Source: Herminiimonas fonticola (GTDB lineage Bacteria > Pseudomonadota > Gammaproteobacteria > Burkholderiales > Burkholderiaceae_D). Taken from it: a stretch of 64,000 nt of DNA. A program made the translations under genes and the position numbers. Under the pieces are notes generated by a model. It saw nothing but the letters and a program-made list of their open reading frames with translations, had not been told where the DNA came from and made no database searches. Where the stretch lies: positions 62,001 through 126,000 of the forward strand of contig NZ_PTLZ01000001.1 in assembly GCF_003293745.1 (NCBI RefSeq). The letters are read 5' to 3'. Each line of letters begins with the position of its first letter. Position 1 is the first letter of the stretch. Of the stretch, positions 36,105 through 44,834 are shown piece by piece.

Positions 36105-37607
36105 TCAGCTCAGCGAGTGCCATAACAACAGCGCCGCATAGCCGCGCCAGGGCGACCAATTGGCGGCGCGCAACAGCAACTGCTTTTCCGTCAGGCGCAC
36201 ACCATCTTCCAATTCAATCGCCGCCTTTTGCAAACCCAGATCGCCGGCCGGAAAGGCATCGGTGAATCGCAAGGCGCGCATTGCAATGTATTGCGCGGTC
36301 CATTCACCTATACCGCGTACGGTTTTCAAATGGGCAACTACCTCCAACAAGGACGTGCCCGGCTTGATCTTCAAACCGCCCTGCGCGGCAAACTGCGCCA
36401 GATTGCGTATCGCTTCGGCACGCGCGATGGGCAAACCAATTGCTGCTACCTCTGCGGCACTGGCTGCAGCCAATCGCTCTGGAGTCGGGAAGTGATGTGT
36501 CACACCGATAAACGGTGTGTCTGCCTGAATACCAAACTTGCCAACCAAACGTCCCGATAAAGTCGTCGCTCCGGCTACACTGACTTGCTGGCCCAGCACT
36601 GCACGTATTGCCAATTCAAATACATCGAAAGTGCCAGGCACACGCAAACCCGGCGTTTTGCTTATCTGTTTTTGCAGCAAGGCATCGTCGGCCAAATGCG
36701 CGGCAATTACTTGCGGATTCGCATCGAGATCGAACTGGCTGCGTATGCGTGCCAGCAAGGGCATCAATGCAGGTGCAAGCGTGGTCGACAATGACAGCTC
36801 AAGTTGATTTTTTTCAGGCAGATGTTGCACGTGCAACCAGCCACTTATTTCCCCAAGTCGTACGCTGCGCGCATAAGACATATCGCCCTGCGCATCCTTG
36901 ATCACGGTTTCAACACCGGCGATCGCGCGGCCTGACAGGTAATGCAGCATTTCTGCCCATGCAAATGGCGGTCTATACGCAAGCCGCAAGGTGATGGCAT
37001 CCGCTCCCTTGTCAGATGATTTTTCTGCTGCTCGCCGTATGCTGGTTGGTGCCATGCCATAGCGAGTGAGGAACAATGCATTGAATCTGCGTATGCTGCC
37101 AAAACCTGCTGCATACGCCACGTCACTCATCGCCAGGCGCGTTTCCTGTAATAATTTTTTCGCAAACAGAAGTCTCTGCGTTTGCGCGAGCTCGACAGGT
37201 GTGACGCCGAAGTGTTGCAACAAAACGCGGCGCAATTGCCGCGATGACAAACCTACCTCTGCGGCCAAGCGTTCCGTATCGCCATCATTCAATGCGCCGG
37301 CAGCAATGCGCTGCCACACGGCGTACGCAAGATTCTGCTGCAATGCATAGGGAGCAAGTTCAGGACGACAACGCAAGCAGGGACGAAAGCCGGCAGCTTC
37401 TGCTGCGGCAGCAGTACTGAAAAAAACACAGGACGAAGCACGCGGCGTTTTTACGGAACAGACAGGTCGGCAATAAATGCCCGTGGTTTTTACGCCAGTG
37501 AAAAAGACGCCGTCGAAGCGCGCATCTTTTGCTGCCAATGCGCGATAACAACTTTCATCCGTGAGAGTTGCTCCATCCGGTATGTCATTGATGTTGATCT
37601 GATCCAT
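36105..37607 (-). CDS. Ada-AlkA fusion: regulator and 3-methyladenine glycosylase
   Basis: A 500-residue protein. The N-terminal Ada zinc domain (about 15-90) carries cysteines in TTGIYCRPVC and GFRPCLRCRPE; the first of the pair receives methyl from phosphotriesters. An AraC-type HTH (about 100-190: LAAEVGLSSRQLRRVLLQHF, LAMSDVAYAAGFGSIRRFNA) follows, then the AlkA N-terminal and HhH-GPD glycosylase domains (about 210-495: AVLGQQVSVAGATTLSGRLV, VRGIGEWTAQYIAMRALRFT with aspartate in DAFPAGDLGL). This domain order is known in several proteobacteria. The Ada methyltransferase C domain is absent, and the separate ogt supplies it. No ribosome-binding site is seen before the ATG at 37607. Confidence 0.94.
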   Translation of the reverse strand: MDQININDIPDGATLTDESCYRALAAKDARFDGVFFTGVKTTGIYCRPVCSVKTPRASSCVFFSTAAAAEAAGFRPCLRCRPELAPYALQQNLAYAVWQRIAAGALNDGDTERLAAEVGLSSRQLRRVLLQHFGVTPVELAQTQRLLFAKKLLQETRLAMSDVAYAAGFGSIRRFNALFLTRYGMAPTSIRRAAEKSSDKGADAITLRLAYRPPFAWAEMLHYLSGRAIAGVETVIKDAQGDMSYARSVRLGEISGWLHVQHLPEKNQLELSLSTTLAPALMPLLARIRSQFDLDANPQVIAAHLADDALLQKQISKTPGLRVPGTFDVFELAIRAVLGQQVSVAGATTLSGRLVGKFGIQADTPFIGVTHHFPTPERLAAASAAEVAAIGLPIARAEAIRNLAQFAAQGGLKIKPGTSLLEVVAHLKTVRGIGEWTAQYIAMRALRFTDAFPAGDLGLQKAAIELEDGVRLTEKQLLLRAANWSPWRGYAALLLWHSLS

Positions 37608-37608
37608 G

Positions 37609-37642
37609 GCGTATTTATACGCGCCACTCCGATCAGCGTCTA
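37609..37642 (-). promoter_or_regulatory. Possible leaderless promoter of the ada-alkA gene
   Basis: On the minus strand TATAAA (37619-37614) ends 6 bases before the ATG, with TAGACG (37642-37637) 17 bases upstream. Transcription would start at or next to the ATG. The -10 lies inside the palindrome GCGTATTTATACGC (37609-37622). Confidence 0.4.
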
Positions 37643-37711
37643 GCCGTTTTCGGACAAGATTCGAATTGAAAATAAGCGGATGAAATAAATCGCCTTAATG
37701 CAGAAACAGGA

Positions 37712-38173
37712 TTATTTTCCTGCCATTTTTTGCATCTGAAATGCCAGCGAGATCTGCGCAAACTCGATCAGGATATCTTGCGTACCCCCATTAAAAGTAG
37801 TGAAGGAATTACCAGTACGTACTACTAGTCGCGGTGGAAATATCCAAACGGCGTAAGGAACACCTATCATCTTGGCACTGCGCACATCACGCCATTCAAC
37901 ATGTCGGTTATACATCCAGGTTTGCGTAATACCTTTTTCATCTATCGTGATCGTCGAGCGCAAAAACCAGTAATAGCTGATCACCAGCATGAATGCCGCA
38001 AAGATGAGCAAGGCCTTAACGCTGAGTCCATATTCAAGCAAAGGGAAGCGACGCGCGATATCGATTGCATATACTACGAGTGCGACAGAAAAGACGGTAG
38101 CCAGAATCTTGAACCACAGGCTGTATGCCGGGCCACTGACTGTTTTGGCAGGTTTGTAAAAATTCAGTTCCAT
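37712..38173 (-). CDS. Membrane protein with PH-like C-terminal domain
   Basis: A 153-residue protein. Two transmembrane helices near residues 20-40 (ILATVFSVALVVYAI) and 52-72 (ALLIFAAFMLVISYYWFL), followed by a beta-rich part (STITIDEKGITQTWMYNRHV, EWRDVRSAKMI) that looks like a bacterial PH-like/YdbT-type fold. Function unknown. The open frame extends 22 codons upstream into the region after DUF1289; the ATG at 38173 is more plausible by composition. Confidence 0.65.
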   Translation of the reverse strand: MELNFYKPAKTVSGPAYSLWFKILATVFSVALVVYAIDIARRFPLLEYGLSVKALLIFAAFMLVISYYWFLRSTITIDEKGITQTWMYNRHVEWRDVRSAKMIGVPYAVWIFPPRLVVRTGNSFTTFNGGTQDILIEFAQISLAFQMQKMAGK

Positions 38174-38239
38174 TTTGGTTCTTTGTAAAATTCCATGCGA
38201 TGGATGATCGCACAGTTTGTTTGCTACTTCTTCCTGCAA

Positions 38240-38485
38240 TCAGAGCAGGCTTGCCTCATACCTTTGTCGCAGCGCCTGCCATATGACACGCTTATCATCG
38301 TCACTTGCACCACCCCACCGTGCAATTTCGTCTATCGTGCGAAAACAAGCTTCGCAAAAGCGCGTCTTTGTATCCACACGACAAATGCCGACACACGGCG
38401 ACGGCAATGAGCCTTCTTCTGATGACAGCTCAAGATTGGCCAGCAAATCACGGAACGCCGTCGGATCAACATTTTTTCTACGCAT
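38240..38485 (-). CDS. DUF1289 family protein
   Basis: An 81-residue protein with the DUF1289 cysteine pattern [20 protein letters not shown] followed by [17 protein letters not shown]. The four cysteines probably bind a metal. The ATG at 38485 ([11 protein letters not shown]) overlaps the end of ynfA by 8 bases; the longer frame upstream is the antiparallel phase of ynfA, not coding. Function unknown. Confidence 0.85.
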   Translation of the reverse strand: MRRKNVDPTAFRDLLANLELSSEEGSLPSPCVGICRVDTKTRFCEACFRTIDEIARWGGASDDDKRVIWQALRQRYEASLL

Positions 38486-38810
38486 GCCGTGGTGCAAACA
38501 TGATGATGGCCATCCCCAACAAGGTGCAGGCAACACCCGCCGCATCCCAGACGGAAGGCTTGATACCATCGACCGCCCACAACCAAACCAGTGCAGCACT
38601 GACGTAGACGCCACCGTAGGCGGCATAGACTCGCCCGCTGGCTTCCGGGTGTAGTGTCAGCAGCCATGCGAACAGTGCGAGGCTGAACGCCGCAGGAATC
38701 AGCAACCAGACTGACGCAGATTGTCGCAGCCACAGATATGGTAAATAGCAGCCGACGATTTCTGCAATCGCGGTGACGATAAACAATGCAATGGTTTTGA
38801 GTTCAAACAT
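38478..38810 (-). CDS. ynfA: YnfA/UPF0060 family membrane protein
   Basis: A 110-residue protein with four predicted transmembrane helices. The family pattern is clear: [20 protein letters not shown], the hydrophobic [40 protein letters not shown] and [20 protein letters not shown]. Related distantly to SMR efflux pumps; transport role not established. It overlaps the GNAT gene by 8 bases and the DUF1289 gene by 8 bases, so the three form one operon. Confidence 0.93.
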   Translation of the reverse strand: MFELKTIALFIVTAIAEIVGCYLPYLWLRQSASVWLLIPAAFSLALFAWLLTLHPEASGRVYAAYGGVYVSAALVWLWAVDGIKPSVWDAAGVACTLLGMAIIMFAPRHA

Positions 38811-39294
38811 GTGGCTTTCCAGGCGATGGTTGCAGCGCTTTATTTAAATCCGTCAATTGCCATAACCATAGCTCGCCGTCTTCTGGATCGTTAACGATGC
38901 TAACGAATGTGAAACCGATTTTTTTCAAAATAGCATTCGATGCATTTTCTTCGTTCTCGGTTTGTGCAAGCACGGTCAACTCTGGACTTTTGGTCCGCAC
39001 GATATCCAGCAACTGCTGCACCATTAGCGTGGCCACGCCTTGTCCTTCGAAATCGGGAAATGTGAAATAGCCGATTTCAACTTTTCCATCGGCGGGCGGT
39101 GCCTTGAATGCGCATGCGCCAACCAAGTGTTTATCGATGCAAGCCAGGTAACCTATCCACGGTGGCACGAAGCCCGTTGCGCGATACAGCACCGCGGTCG
39201 CGGCGCATACCTGCGTCGCAACATCGTTGAGTTTGCCGGCGCGAACAAGCGGAAGTCCTGCTGCACCAATTTGAATCAATTCGATAGTTTGCAT
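38803..39294 (-). CDS. GNAT family N-acetyltransferase
   Basis: A 163-residue acetyltransferase. The acetyl-CoA loop lies in [20 protein letters not shown]; the C-terminal part has [20 protein letters not shown]. The substrate cannot be inferred. The longer frame starts with TTG; the ATG at 39294 ([10 protein letters not shown]) is preferred. First gene of the GNAT-ynfA-DUF1289 operon. Confidence 0.82.
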   Translation of the reverse strand: MQTIELIQIGAAGLPLVRAGKLNDVATQVCAATAVLYRATGFVPPWIGYLACIDKHLVGACAFKAPPADGKVEIGYFTFPDFEGQGVATLMVQQLLDIVRTKSPELTVLAQTENEENASNAILKKIGFTFVSIVNDPEDGELWLWQLTDLNKALQPSPGKPHV

Positions 39295-39306
39295 CTGATT
39301 AAGCAA

Positions 39307-39764
39307 GTTGTTGTTGCTGTAAGCATCACGTAAGGGAATGGTCCGAATAATAGGTCATCAATCAAGTGCATGAAAATAGTGAAGTCATTTTAACCAGATA
39401 ACACTGCTGGCTAAAAAATGAAGTCTGCTTAAGCGTTATTTTCATCTCGCCAAGATTGCTGCAGGAAGGGCATTTATTTATCACCGCGCCACCCTGCTCT
39501 GTACCAGCATGCTGTTTTACCGCTTTGCCTTAGAGGTACAAGACGTAAACAAGAACCACGGCATCGCGTCAAATAAAAAAAAGGAGACAACCATCACCCA
39601 AGCATCAAATCACTGAGGGAAAGACCTGGAACGTGTTGCATCGCACCTTGACATCCATCTGTGAAGGCGCATTCTAGGCTCGTCAGTCCGGCAACCATTT
39701 TCATGGGAGCTGTCTGTCGGTGATGAATCAGCGTTATTTCTAAAAATATAAAAGGAGATACACA
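39307..39764. promoter_or_regulatory. Intergenic region upstream of the TRAP operon
   Basis: About 460 bases without a gene. A TTGACA at 39648-39653 with TTCTAG 18 bases later is a modest sigma-70 candidate for dctP. A strong AAGGAGA near 39580 has no start codon after it. Nothing else recognisable. Confidence 0.35.
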
Positions 39765-40910
39765 ATGAAGAAGAATCACGATCAGAGCAAGACCACCGCT
39801 CGCCGCAAGTTTCTGGGTACAGCAACCGCCGGCACTGCCGCCGCAGCCCTCAGTTTTCCGATGATCTCCACGGCGCAATCCGTGACGCAGATGCGCTTCC
39901 AAAGTACTTGGCCAAGCAAAGATATCTTCCATGAATACGCGCTGGATTTCGCCAAAAAAGTGAATGACATGACTGGCGGCGAACTGAAGATTGAAGTGCT
40001 GCCGGCCGGCGCAGTGGTGCCTGCATTCGGTTTGCTGGATGCGGTATCGAAAGGTACGCTGGACGGCGGTCATGGCGTGATGGGCTACAACTACGGCAAG
40101 CAAAGCGCGATTGCACTGTGGACGTCGGGTCCGGTCTTCGGCATGGATGCGAACATGGTACTGGCCTGGCATAAATACGGCGGCGGCAAGGAATTGCTGG
40201 ACAAACTCTATACCTCCATCGGCGCCAACGTCGTCTCCTTCCTGTCTGGCCCGATGCCGACGCAACCGCTAGGCTGGTTCAAAAAACCGATTACCAAGAC
40301 CGACGATCTCAAAGGCCTGAAGTTCCGCACCAACGGTCTGGCAATTGATTTGTTCACGGCGATGGGTGCTGCGGTGAATGCGTTGCCGGGCGGCGAGATC
40401 GTGCCGGCGATGGACCGCGGGCTACTCGACGGTGCCGAGTTCAACAATGCCAGTTCGGATCGCCTGCTCGGCTTCCCTGACGTATCCAAGGTCTGCATGC
40501 TGCAGAGTTTCCATCAAAGCTCGGAACAATTCGAGATCAGCTTCAACAAGACCAAATACGAGGGCTTGCCACCGAAGATGAAAGCCATCATCGCCAATGC
40601 AGTGGAAGCGGCATCGGCCGACATGTCATGGAAAGCAATCGATCGCTATTCCAAAGACTATCGTGAAATGCAAACCAAGGATGGCGTAAAGTTTTACAAA
40701 ACGCCGGATGCGATCCTGCAAACCCAGCTGGCGGTGTGGGACGATGTCGTCAAGAAAAAGGGCGCCGACAATCCACTGTTCCAGGAAGTGGAGAAATCGC
40801 AGCGCGTCTTTGCCGAGCGCGCAATGAAGTGGGACATGGACACCAACAATAATCGTCGCATGGCCTACAACCATTACTTCATGCAAAAGGCGGCACCGAA
40901 GAAAGGCTGA
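39765..40910 (+). CDS. dctP: TRAP transporter substrate-binding protein
   Basis: A 381-residue periplasmic binding protein of the DctP family. The N terminus has a twin-arginine-like signal (TARRKFLGTATAGTAAAALS). Mature part starts near QSVTQMRFQSTWPSKD. The selectivity helix region reads KGLKFRTNGLAIDLFTAMGA, NALPGGEIVPAMDRGLLDGA, close to the TakP/2-oxo-acid and mannitol/chloroaromatic subgroup, with the arginine in KFRTNG expected to bind a carboxylate. The exact substrate is unknown. An AAAGGAGA ribosome-binding site precedes the ATG. A hairpin follows the stop, before dctQ. Confidence 0.92.
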   Translation: MKKNHDQSKTTARRKFLGTATAGTAAAALSFPMISTAQSVTQMRFQSTWPSKDIFHEYALDFAKKVNDMTGGELKIEVLPAGAVVPAFGLLDAVSKGTLDGGHGVMGYNYGKQSAIALWTSGPVFGMDANMVLAWHKYGGGKELLDKLYTSIGANVVSFLSGPMPTQPLGWFKKPITKTDDLKGLKFRTNGLAIDLFTAMGAAVNALPGGEIVPAMDRGLLDGAEFNNASSDRLLGFPDVSKVCMLQSFHQSSEQFEISFNKTKYEGLPPKMKAIIANAVEAASADMSWKAIDRYSKDYREMQTKDGVKFYKTPDAILQTQLAVWDDVVKKKGADNPLFQEVEKSQRVFAERAMKWDMDTNNNRRMAYNHYFMQKAAPKKG

Positions 40911-40928
40911 CGCGTCGACGTTCGACAC

Positions 40929-40960
40929 AACCCCATCCAGTTCATCTGGATGGGGTTTTA
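40929..40960 (+). terminator. Hairpin between dctP and dctQ
   Basis: AACCCCATCCAG (40929-40940) and CTGGATGGGGTT (40946-40957) form 12 pairs with a 5-base loop, followed by TTTTA overall. Likely a partial terminator or 3' stabiliser that keeps the binding protein in excess over the membrane subunits. Confidence 0.7.
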
Positions 40961-41020
40961 TGAACGCTGACTGGCGTCGCGAAGCGACCAACGTCACTTG
41001 TCTTTCATTCGGAGGTCGTC

Positions 41021-41644
41021 ATGCAGAACATTCTACTTTTCATCGACAAGGTGAGCAGCTGGGTAGGCCAGGCATTTTCATGGCTGATCGTGGCACTGAC
41101 CTTTCTCATTTCGTGGGAAGTTTTCTCACGTTACGTACTCAACCATCCCAATCCCTGGTCATTCGATTTAATGATCATGATGTACGGCAGTGCTTTCATG
41201 ATGGCCGGTGCTTACACGCTGGCAAAAAATGGCCACGTGCGCGGCGACGTACTGTATGGATTCTTTCCACCCCGCCTGCAAGCGGGACTGGATCTGCTGC
41301 TTTACTTTGTGTTCTTCATCCCGGGCGTAATCGCGCTGGTATGGGCCGGCTATACGTATGCAGCAGAATCACTGGCCATCAACGAGCACTCCACGCTCAC
41401 GGCCAACGGACCACCGCTTTATCCATTCAAGATGGTCATCCCGATCTCAGGCATCCTTTTGCTGATACAAGGCGTGGTGGAAATCATTCGCTGCATCATT
41501 TGCCTGCGTGACGGCGAATGGCCAACGCGCGTGAAAGATGTAGAAGAAGTGGACGTCGACAAGCTGAAGGCAATGGTTCAGGTAAAGGACAAGGACCTCG
41601 CAGAAGCCGATCAATTCGCCATCAAACAATCCGGGAGCCAGTGA
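41021..41644 (+). CDS. dctQ: TRAP transporter small membrane subunit
   Basis: A 207-residue membrane protein with four helices of the DctQ family. Typical stretches are FSWLIVALTFLISWEVFSRY, HPNPWSFDLMIMMYGSAFMM and AGAYTLAKNGHVRGDVLYGF. The C terminus adds about 40 charged residues (EEVDVDKLKAMVQVKDKDLA), longer than simple DctQ proteins and perhaps facing the enlarged DctM. The ATG at 41021 follows GGAGG. The TGA overlaps the dctM ATG by one base (TGATG). Confidence 0.92.
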   Translation: MQNILLFIDKVSSWVGQAFSWLIVALTFLISWEVFSRYVLNHPNPWSFDLMIMMYGSAFMMAGAYTLAKNGHVRGDVLYGFFPPRLQAGLDLLLYFVFFIPGVIALVWAGYTYAAESLAINEHSTLTANGPPLYPFKMVIPISGILLLIQGVVEIIRCIICLRDGEWPTRVKDVEEVDVDKLKAMVQVKDKDLAEADQFAIKQSGSQ

Positions 41645-43578
41645 TGAGAAAAGAAGTTTGGTTTGGACTCTCCATTCTGGTCGCTATTGTGGTCGGACTT
41701 TTTATCTTGATGCCGTCACCGGAAAACATGACCAACGGCCATCTCGGCCTGCTGATGCTGGCGCTGGTGGTGGTCGCGATCATGCTCGGCTTTCCGACAG
41801 CGTTTACGCTGATGGGGATGGGCGTGATGTTTGCGTGGTTCGCGTTTTACAGTCGCGACCCCAGTCTGGCAACGCAGCAAACGCTGGACTTGATGGTGCA
41901 GCGCGCCTATTCGGTCATGGCCAACGATGTGCTGATCTCTATCCCGCTGTTCATCTTCATGGGCTATCTGGTTGAACGTGCCAACCTGATCGAAAAACTA
42001 TTCAAGAGTCTGCACATTGCGATGGCACGCGTGCCGGGTTCGCTTGCCGTTGCCACCATCGTGACCTGCGCCGTGTTTGCCACCGCAACCGGGATTGTGG
42101 GTGCCGTGGTGACCTTGATGGGGCTGCTGGCCTTGCCTGCCATGTTGAAGGCTGGCTACAGCACGCAATTGTCGGCCGGTGCCATTACCGCAGGTGGCTG
42201 TCTGGGCATCCTGATACCGCCATCAGTGCTGTTGATCGTCTATGGCGCCACCGCCGGTGTCTCGGTGGTCAAGCTGTATGCCGGCGCATTCTTCCCCGGC
42301 ATCATGCTGGCGACGCTGTATATCGGCTACGTGATCATTCTGGCGAAGCTCAAGCCCAGCATGGCACCGCCCTTGTCTGCCGCAGAACGCCACGTCGATT
42401 TACCGCCGTTTGCGGAAAGCATTTCCACTGGCATCAGCAACAACGTGGTGCCGGGCTTGCTGGGTGCGCTGAAGGGCAAGCGTGCAGCAGGTGTCTCTAC
42501 ACGTACATTGCTGTCGCAACTCGGAATTGCGCTATTGCCTGCCTTGGCTTTCGCGCTGGCTATGGGTGTGAGTTATCGCTTGGTCACAGCACCGGATGCG
42601 GCACAAACCGAGCTGGTGGAAATGGGTTTGGGCGCACAGGACGTGAGTAGCGAAGACTTGTCCTTGAACGGCAGTTTTGGTGAACCACCACCCGCGGAAG
42701 ACGGGCTGGCGGAACCACCGCAGGAAGCCGCTCCGGCAGCCTCTTCGGCAGCGACACCAGAAGCAAGCCAGGCCCAGCCAACCGCTGCGCCAGCTGCATC
42801 CGGCGCAGCAGCAATGGAAAGGAAGCCCGCGCCGCAAAGCTTCTGGATCGCATTCGGCATAGGCTTGGCCGCGCTACTGGTGTTTTATGCCTTCTTCACC
42901 TTTGCCCGACTGGAGATTTTCAAGATGCTGCTGGGGTCCTTGTTCCCGCTCGCATTCATGATCCTTGCCGTGCTGGGCAGTATCGTGTTCGGACTGGCAA
43001 CGCCGACCGAGGCAGCAGCGATGGGAGCGTTCGGCGGCATCCTGCTGGCGGCGGCGTATCGGCGCTTCAATTTTGGGATGCTGAAGGAATCCGCTTATCT
43101 GGCAACCAAGACCAGTGCGATGGTGTGCTGGCTGTTCGTCGGCTCCAGCATATTCTCGGCCTCGTTTGCATTGCTGGGCGGACAGGAGATCATCAATGAC
43201 TGGGTGCTGTCGCTCGACATGACACCATTGCAGTTCATGATCCTCGCGCAAGTGATCATCTTCCTGCTCGGCTGGCCGCTGGAATGGACAGAGATCATCG
43301 TGATCTTCATGCCGATTTTCATTCCTCTGCTTGCCCACTTCGATGTCGATCCACTGTTCTTTGGATTGCTGGTGGCGATGAATCTGCAAACCGCCTTCCT
43401 GTCGCCACCGGTTGCGATGTCTGCCTTCTATCTGAAAGGCGTCGCGCCGCCGCACGTGACGCTGAACCAGATTTTCCTCGGCATGCTGCCGTTCATGGGA
43501 ATTCAGATCATTGCCCTGATCCTGCTCTACATCTTCCCGGCAATCGGGATGTGGCTGCCAGGCGTGCTGTACAAATAG
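41644..43578 (+). CDS. dctM: TRAP transporter large membrane subunit with central insertion
   Basis: A 644-residue DctM-type permease; the usual length is about 430. The first part (to about residue 270) has FPTAFTLMGMGVMFAWFAFY and the conserved GAITAGGCLGILIPPSVLLI. An insertion of roughly 190 residues follows: a helix (SQLGIALLPALAFALAMGVS), an acidic and Pro/Ala-rich stretch (APAASSAATPEASQAQPTAA), and a further helix (SFWIAFGIGLAALLVFYAFF). The second half resumes with VFGLATPTEAAAMGAFGGIL and ends AIGMWLPGVLYK. The mannitol/chloroaromatic subgroup is known to have large subunits. Start at the ATG overlapping the dctQ stop; the longer frame upstream overlaps dctQ. Confidence 0.9.
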   Translation: MRKEVWFGLSILVAIVVGLFILMPSPENMTNGHLGLLMLALVVVAIMLGFPTAFTLMGMGVMFAWFAFYSRDPSLATQQTLDLMVQRAYSVMANDVLISIPLFIFMGYLVERANLIEKLFKSLHIAMARVPGSLAVATIVTCAVFATATGIVGAVVTLMGLLALPAMLKAGYSTQLSAGAITAGGCLGILIPPSVLLIVYGATAGVSVVKLYAGAFFPGIMLATLYIGYVIILAKLKPSMAPPLSAAERHVDLPPFAESISTGISNNVVPGLLGALKGKRAAGVSTRTLLSQLGIALLPALAFALAMGVSYRLVTAPDAAQTELVEMGLGAQDVSSEDLSLNGSFGEPPPAEDGLAEPPQEAAPAASSAATPEASQAQPTAAPAASGAAAMERKPAPQSFWIAFGIGLAALLVFYAFFTFARLEIFKMLLGSLFPLAFMILAVLGSIVFGLATPTEAAAMGAFGGILLAAAYRRFNFGMLKESAYLATKTSAMVCWLFVGSSIFSASFALLGGQEIINDWVLSLDMTPLQFMILAQVIIFLLGWPLEWTEIIVIFMPIFIPLLAHFDVDPLFFGLLVAMNLQTAFLSPPVAMSAFYLKGVAPPHVTLNQIFLGMLPFMGIQIIALILLYIFPAIGMWLPGVLYK

Positions 43579-43594
43579 ATCGACGTCGCACAAC

Positions 43595-43633
43595 AAAACG
43601 GGATGCAGCCAATTCGGCGCATCCCGTTTTTTA
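43595..43633. terminator. Bidirectional terminator between dctM and HMG-CoA lyase
   Basis: AAAACGGGATGC (43595-43606) pairs with GCATCCCGTTTT (43619-43630) around a 12-base loop, with A and T runs on both sides. Confidence 0.88.
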
Positions 43634-43744
43634 TTCCACTGCAATTTGTATTCCAATTCTTATCGCCAGTCATATTGCAGCGGTGCTGCACGTCGCAGCT
43701 TCCGGCGTGCTTCACTTTCTCGCTGCATTGATATCCATCTGCGT

Positions 43745-44674
43745 TCAGGCGCAACCAGCATGGCCCTGCCGTTTCGCTGCGCTCGCATTGCCGGCGCGAC
43801 TGACTGCCTTGCGGCCCAGCTGTGCAGAAATGAATTGCCCGGCATCGACCACTGCATCGAAATCGATGCCGGTTGCGATCCCGAGTCCGCGCATCATGTA
43901 CAGCACGTCTTCGGTCGCAACATTGCCGGTCGCGCCTTTGGCATACGGGCAGCCGCCAAGGCCGGCGACCGATGCATGATAAATCGTGATGCCGACTTCC
44001 AGGCTGGCGTAAATATTCGCCAGCGCCTGCCCGTAGGTGTCGTGGAAATGACCGGACAAACCGGCGATCGGGAATTCCTGTGCTGCGCGTTGCATCACCG
44101 CTTGCACATGACGCGGTGTCGCTACCCCTATCGTGTCGGCGATATCGATTTCATCGCAGCCGAGATCGCGCAATTGCTGCACCACGCTCGCGACGCTGTC
44201 GGTAGTGACCTCGCCTTGATACGGACAACCGAAGGCGCAACTCAATGCACCGCGCAAACGTATCTTGTTTTCCTTGGCGGCACGCGCGACATCGCGGAAG
44301 CGTTCTACCGATTCGGCAATCGAGCAATTGATGTTCTTTTGTGAAAATGCTTCCGATGCTGCAGCGAAAATCACGACTTCATCCACACCGGCCGCCAAGG
44401 CCGCTTCGAAGCCCTTCATATTCGGCACCAAGGCCGAATACAGCGTGCCCCGCCTGCGCGTAATGCCGGCCATCACTTCCGTCGACGTCGCCATTTGCGG
44501 CACCCATTTGGGCGACACAAAGGACGCCGCTTCGATGTTGACGAAGCCGGCTTGCGACAGGCGATTGACCAGTTCGATCTTGACCTCGGCGCTGATGGTT
44601 TGCTGTTCATTCTGCAAACCGTCGCGTGGGCCGACTTCTATGATCTTGACGGATGCGGGCAGGGCGGAAGACAT
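43745..44674 (-). CDS. Hydroxymethylglutaryl-CoA lyase
   Basis: A 309-residue HMGL-like aldolase. It cleaves HMG-CoA to acetoacetate and acetyl-CoA in leucine breakdown. Motifs are VGPRDGLQNEQQTISAEVKI, ASFVSPKWVPQM, SGHFHDTYGQALANIYASLE and the catalytic cysteine GLGGCPYAKGATGNVATEDV. An earlier TTG exists; the ATG at 44674 is preferred. It is convergent with the TRAP operon and no other leucine-catabolism genes are nearby. Confidence 0.92.
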   Translation of the reverse strand: MSSALPASVKIIEVGPRDGLQNEQQTISAEVKIELVNRLSQAGFVNIEAASFVSPKWVPQMATSTEVMAGITRRRGTLYSALVPNMKGFEAALAAGVDEVVIFAAASEAFSQKNINCSIAESVERFRDVARAAKENKIRLRGALSCAFGCPYQGEVTTDSVASVVQQLRDLGCDEIDIADTIGVATPRHVQAVMQRAAQEFPIAGLSGHFHDTYGQALANIYASLEVGITIYHASVAGLGGCPYAKGATGNVATEDVLYMMRGLGIATGIDFDAVVDAGQFISAQLGRKAVSRAGNASAAKRQGHAGCA

Positions 44675-44782
44675 CAATTGAACGACCTCGATAAAACAGA
44701 TTTCAAAACGAAATTGGCGGCAAGTGCTACTGCAAAAATTTAATACAAAAATTTACTGCAAGGAAAAACATGTTTCAGATGG

Positions 44783-44814
44783 AAAAACGGCCGGTCGAAG
44801 ATTCAACCGGCCGT
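44783..44814 (-). terminator. Terminator of the biotin operon
   Basis: ACGGCCGGT (44787-44795) and ACCGGCCGT (44806-44814), 9 pairs with a 10-base loop, followed on the minus strand by TTTTT, about 20 bases after the bioB stop. Confidence 0.85.
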
Positions 44815-44834
44815 CTCTACACTACGAATTCTAA

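Noticed and set aside
39575-39625. Strong Shine-Dalgarno-like AAGGAGA with possible short frame
   Set aside because: No ATG, GTG or TTG at a usable distance; only seven codons follow before a stop in the nearest frame.
41518-41643. Upstream extension of the dctM frame by 42 codons
   Set aside because: Overlaps the end of dctQ in another phase; the ATG at 41644 starts the first transmembrane helix and overlaps the dctQ stop.
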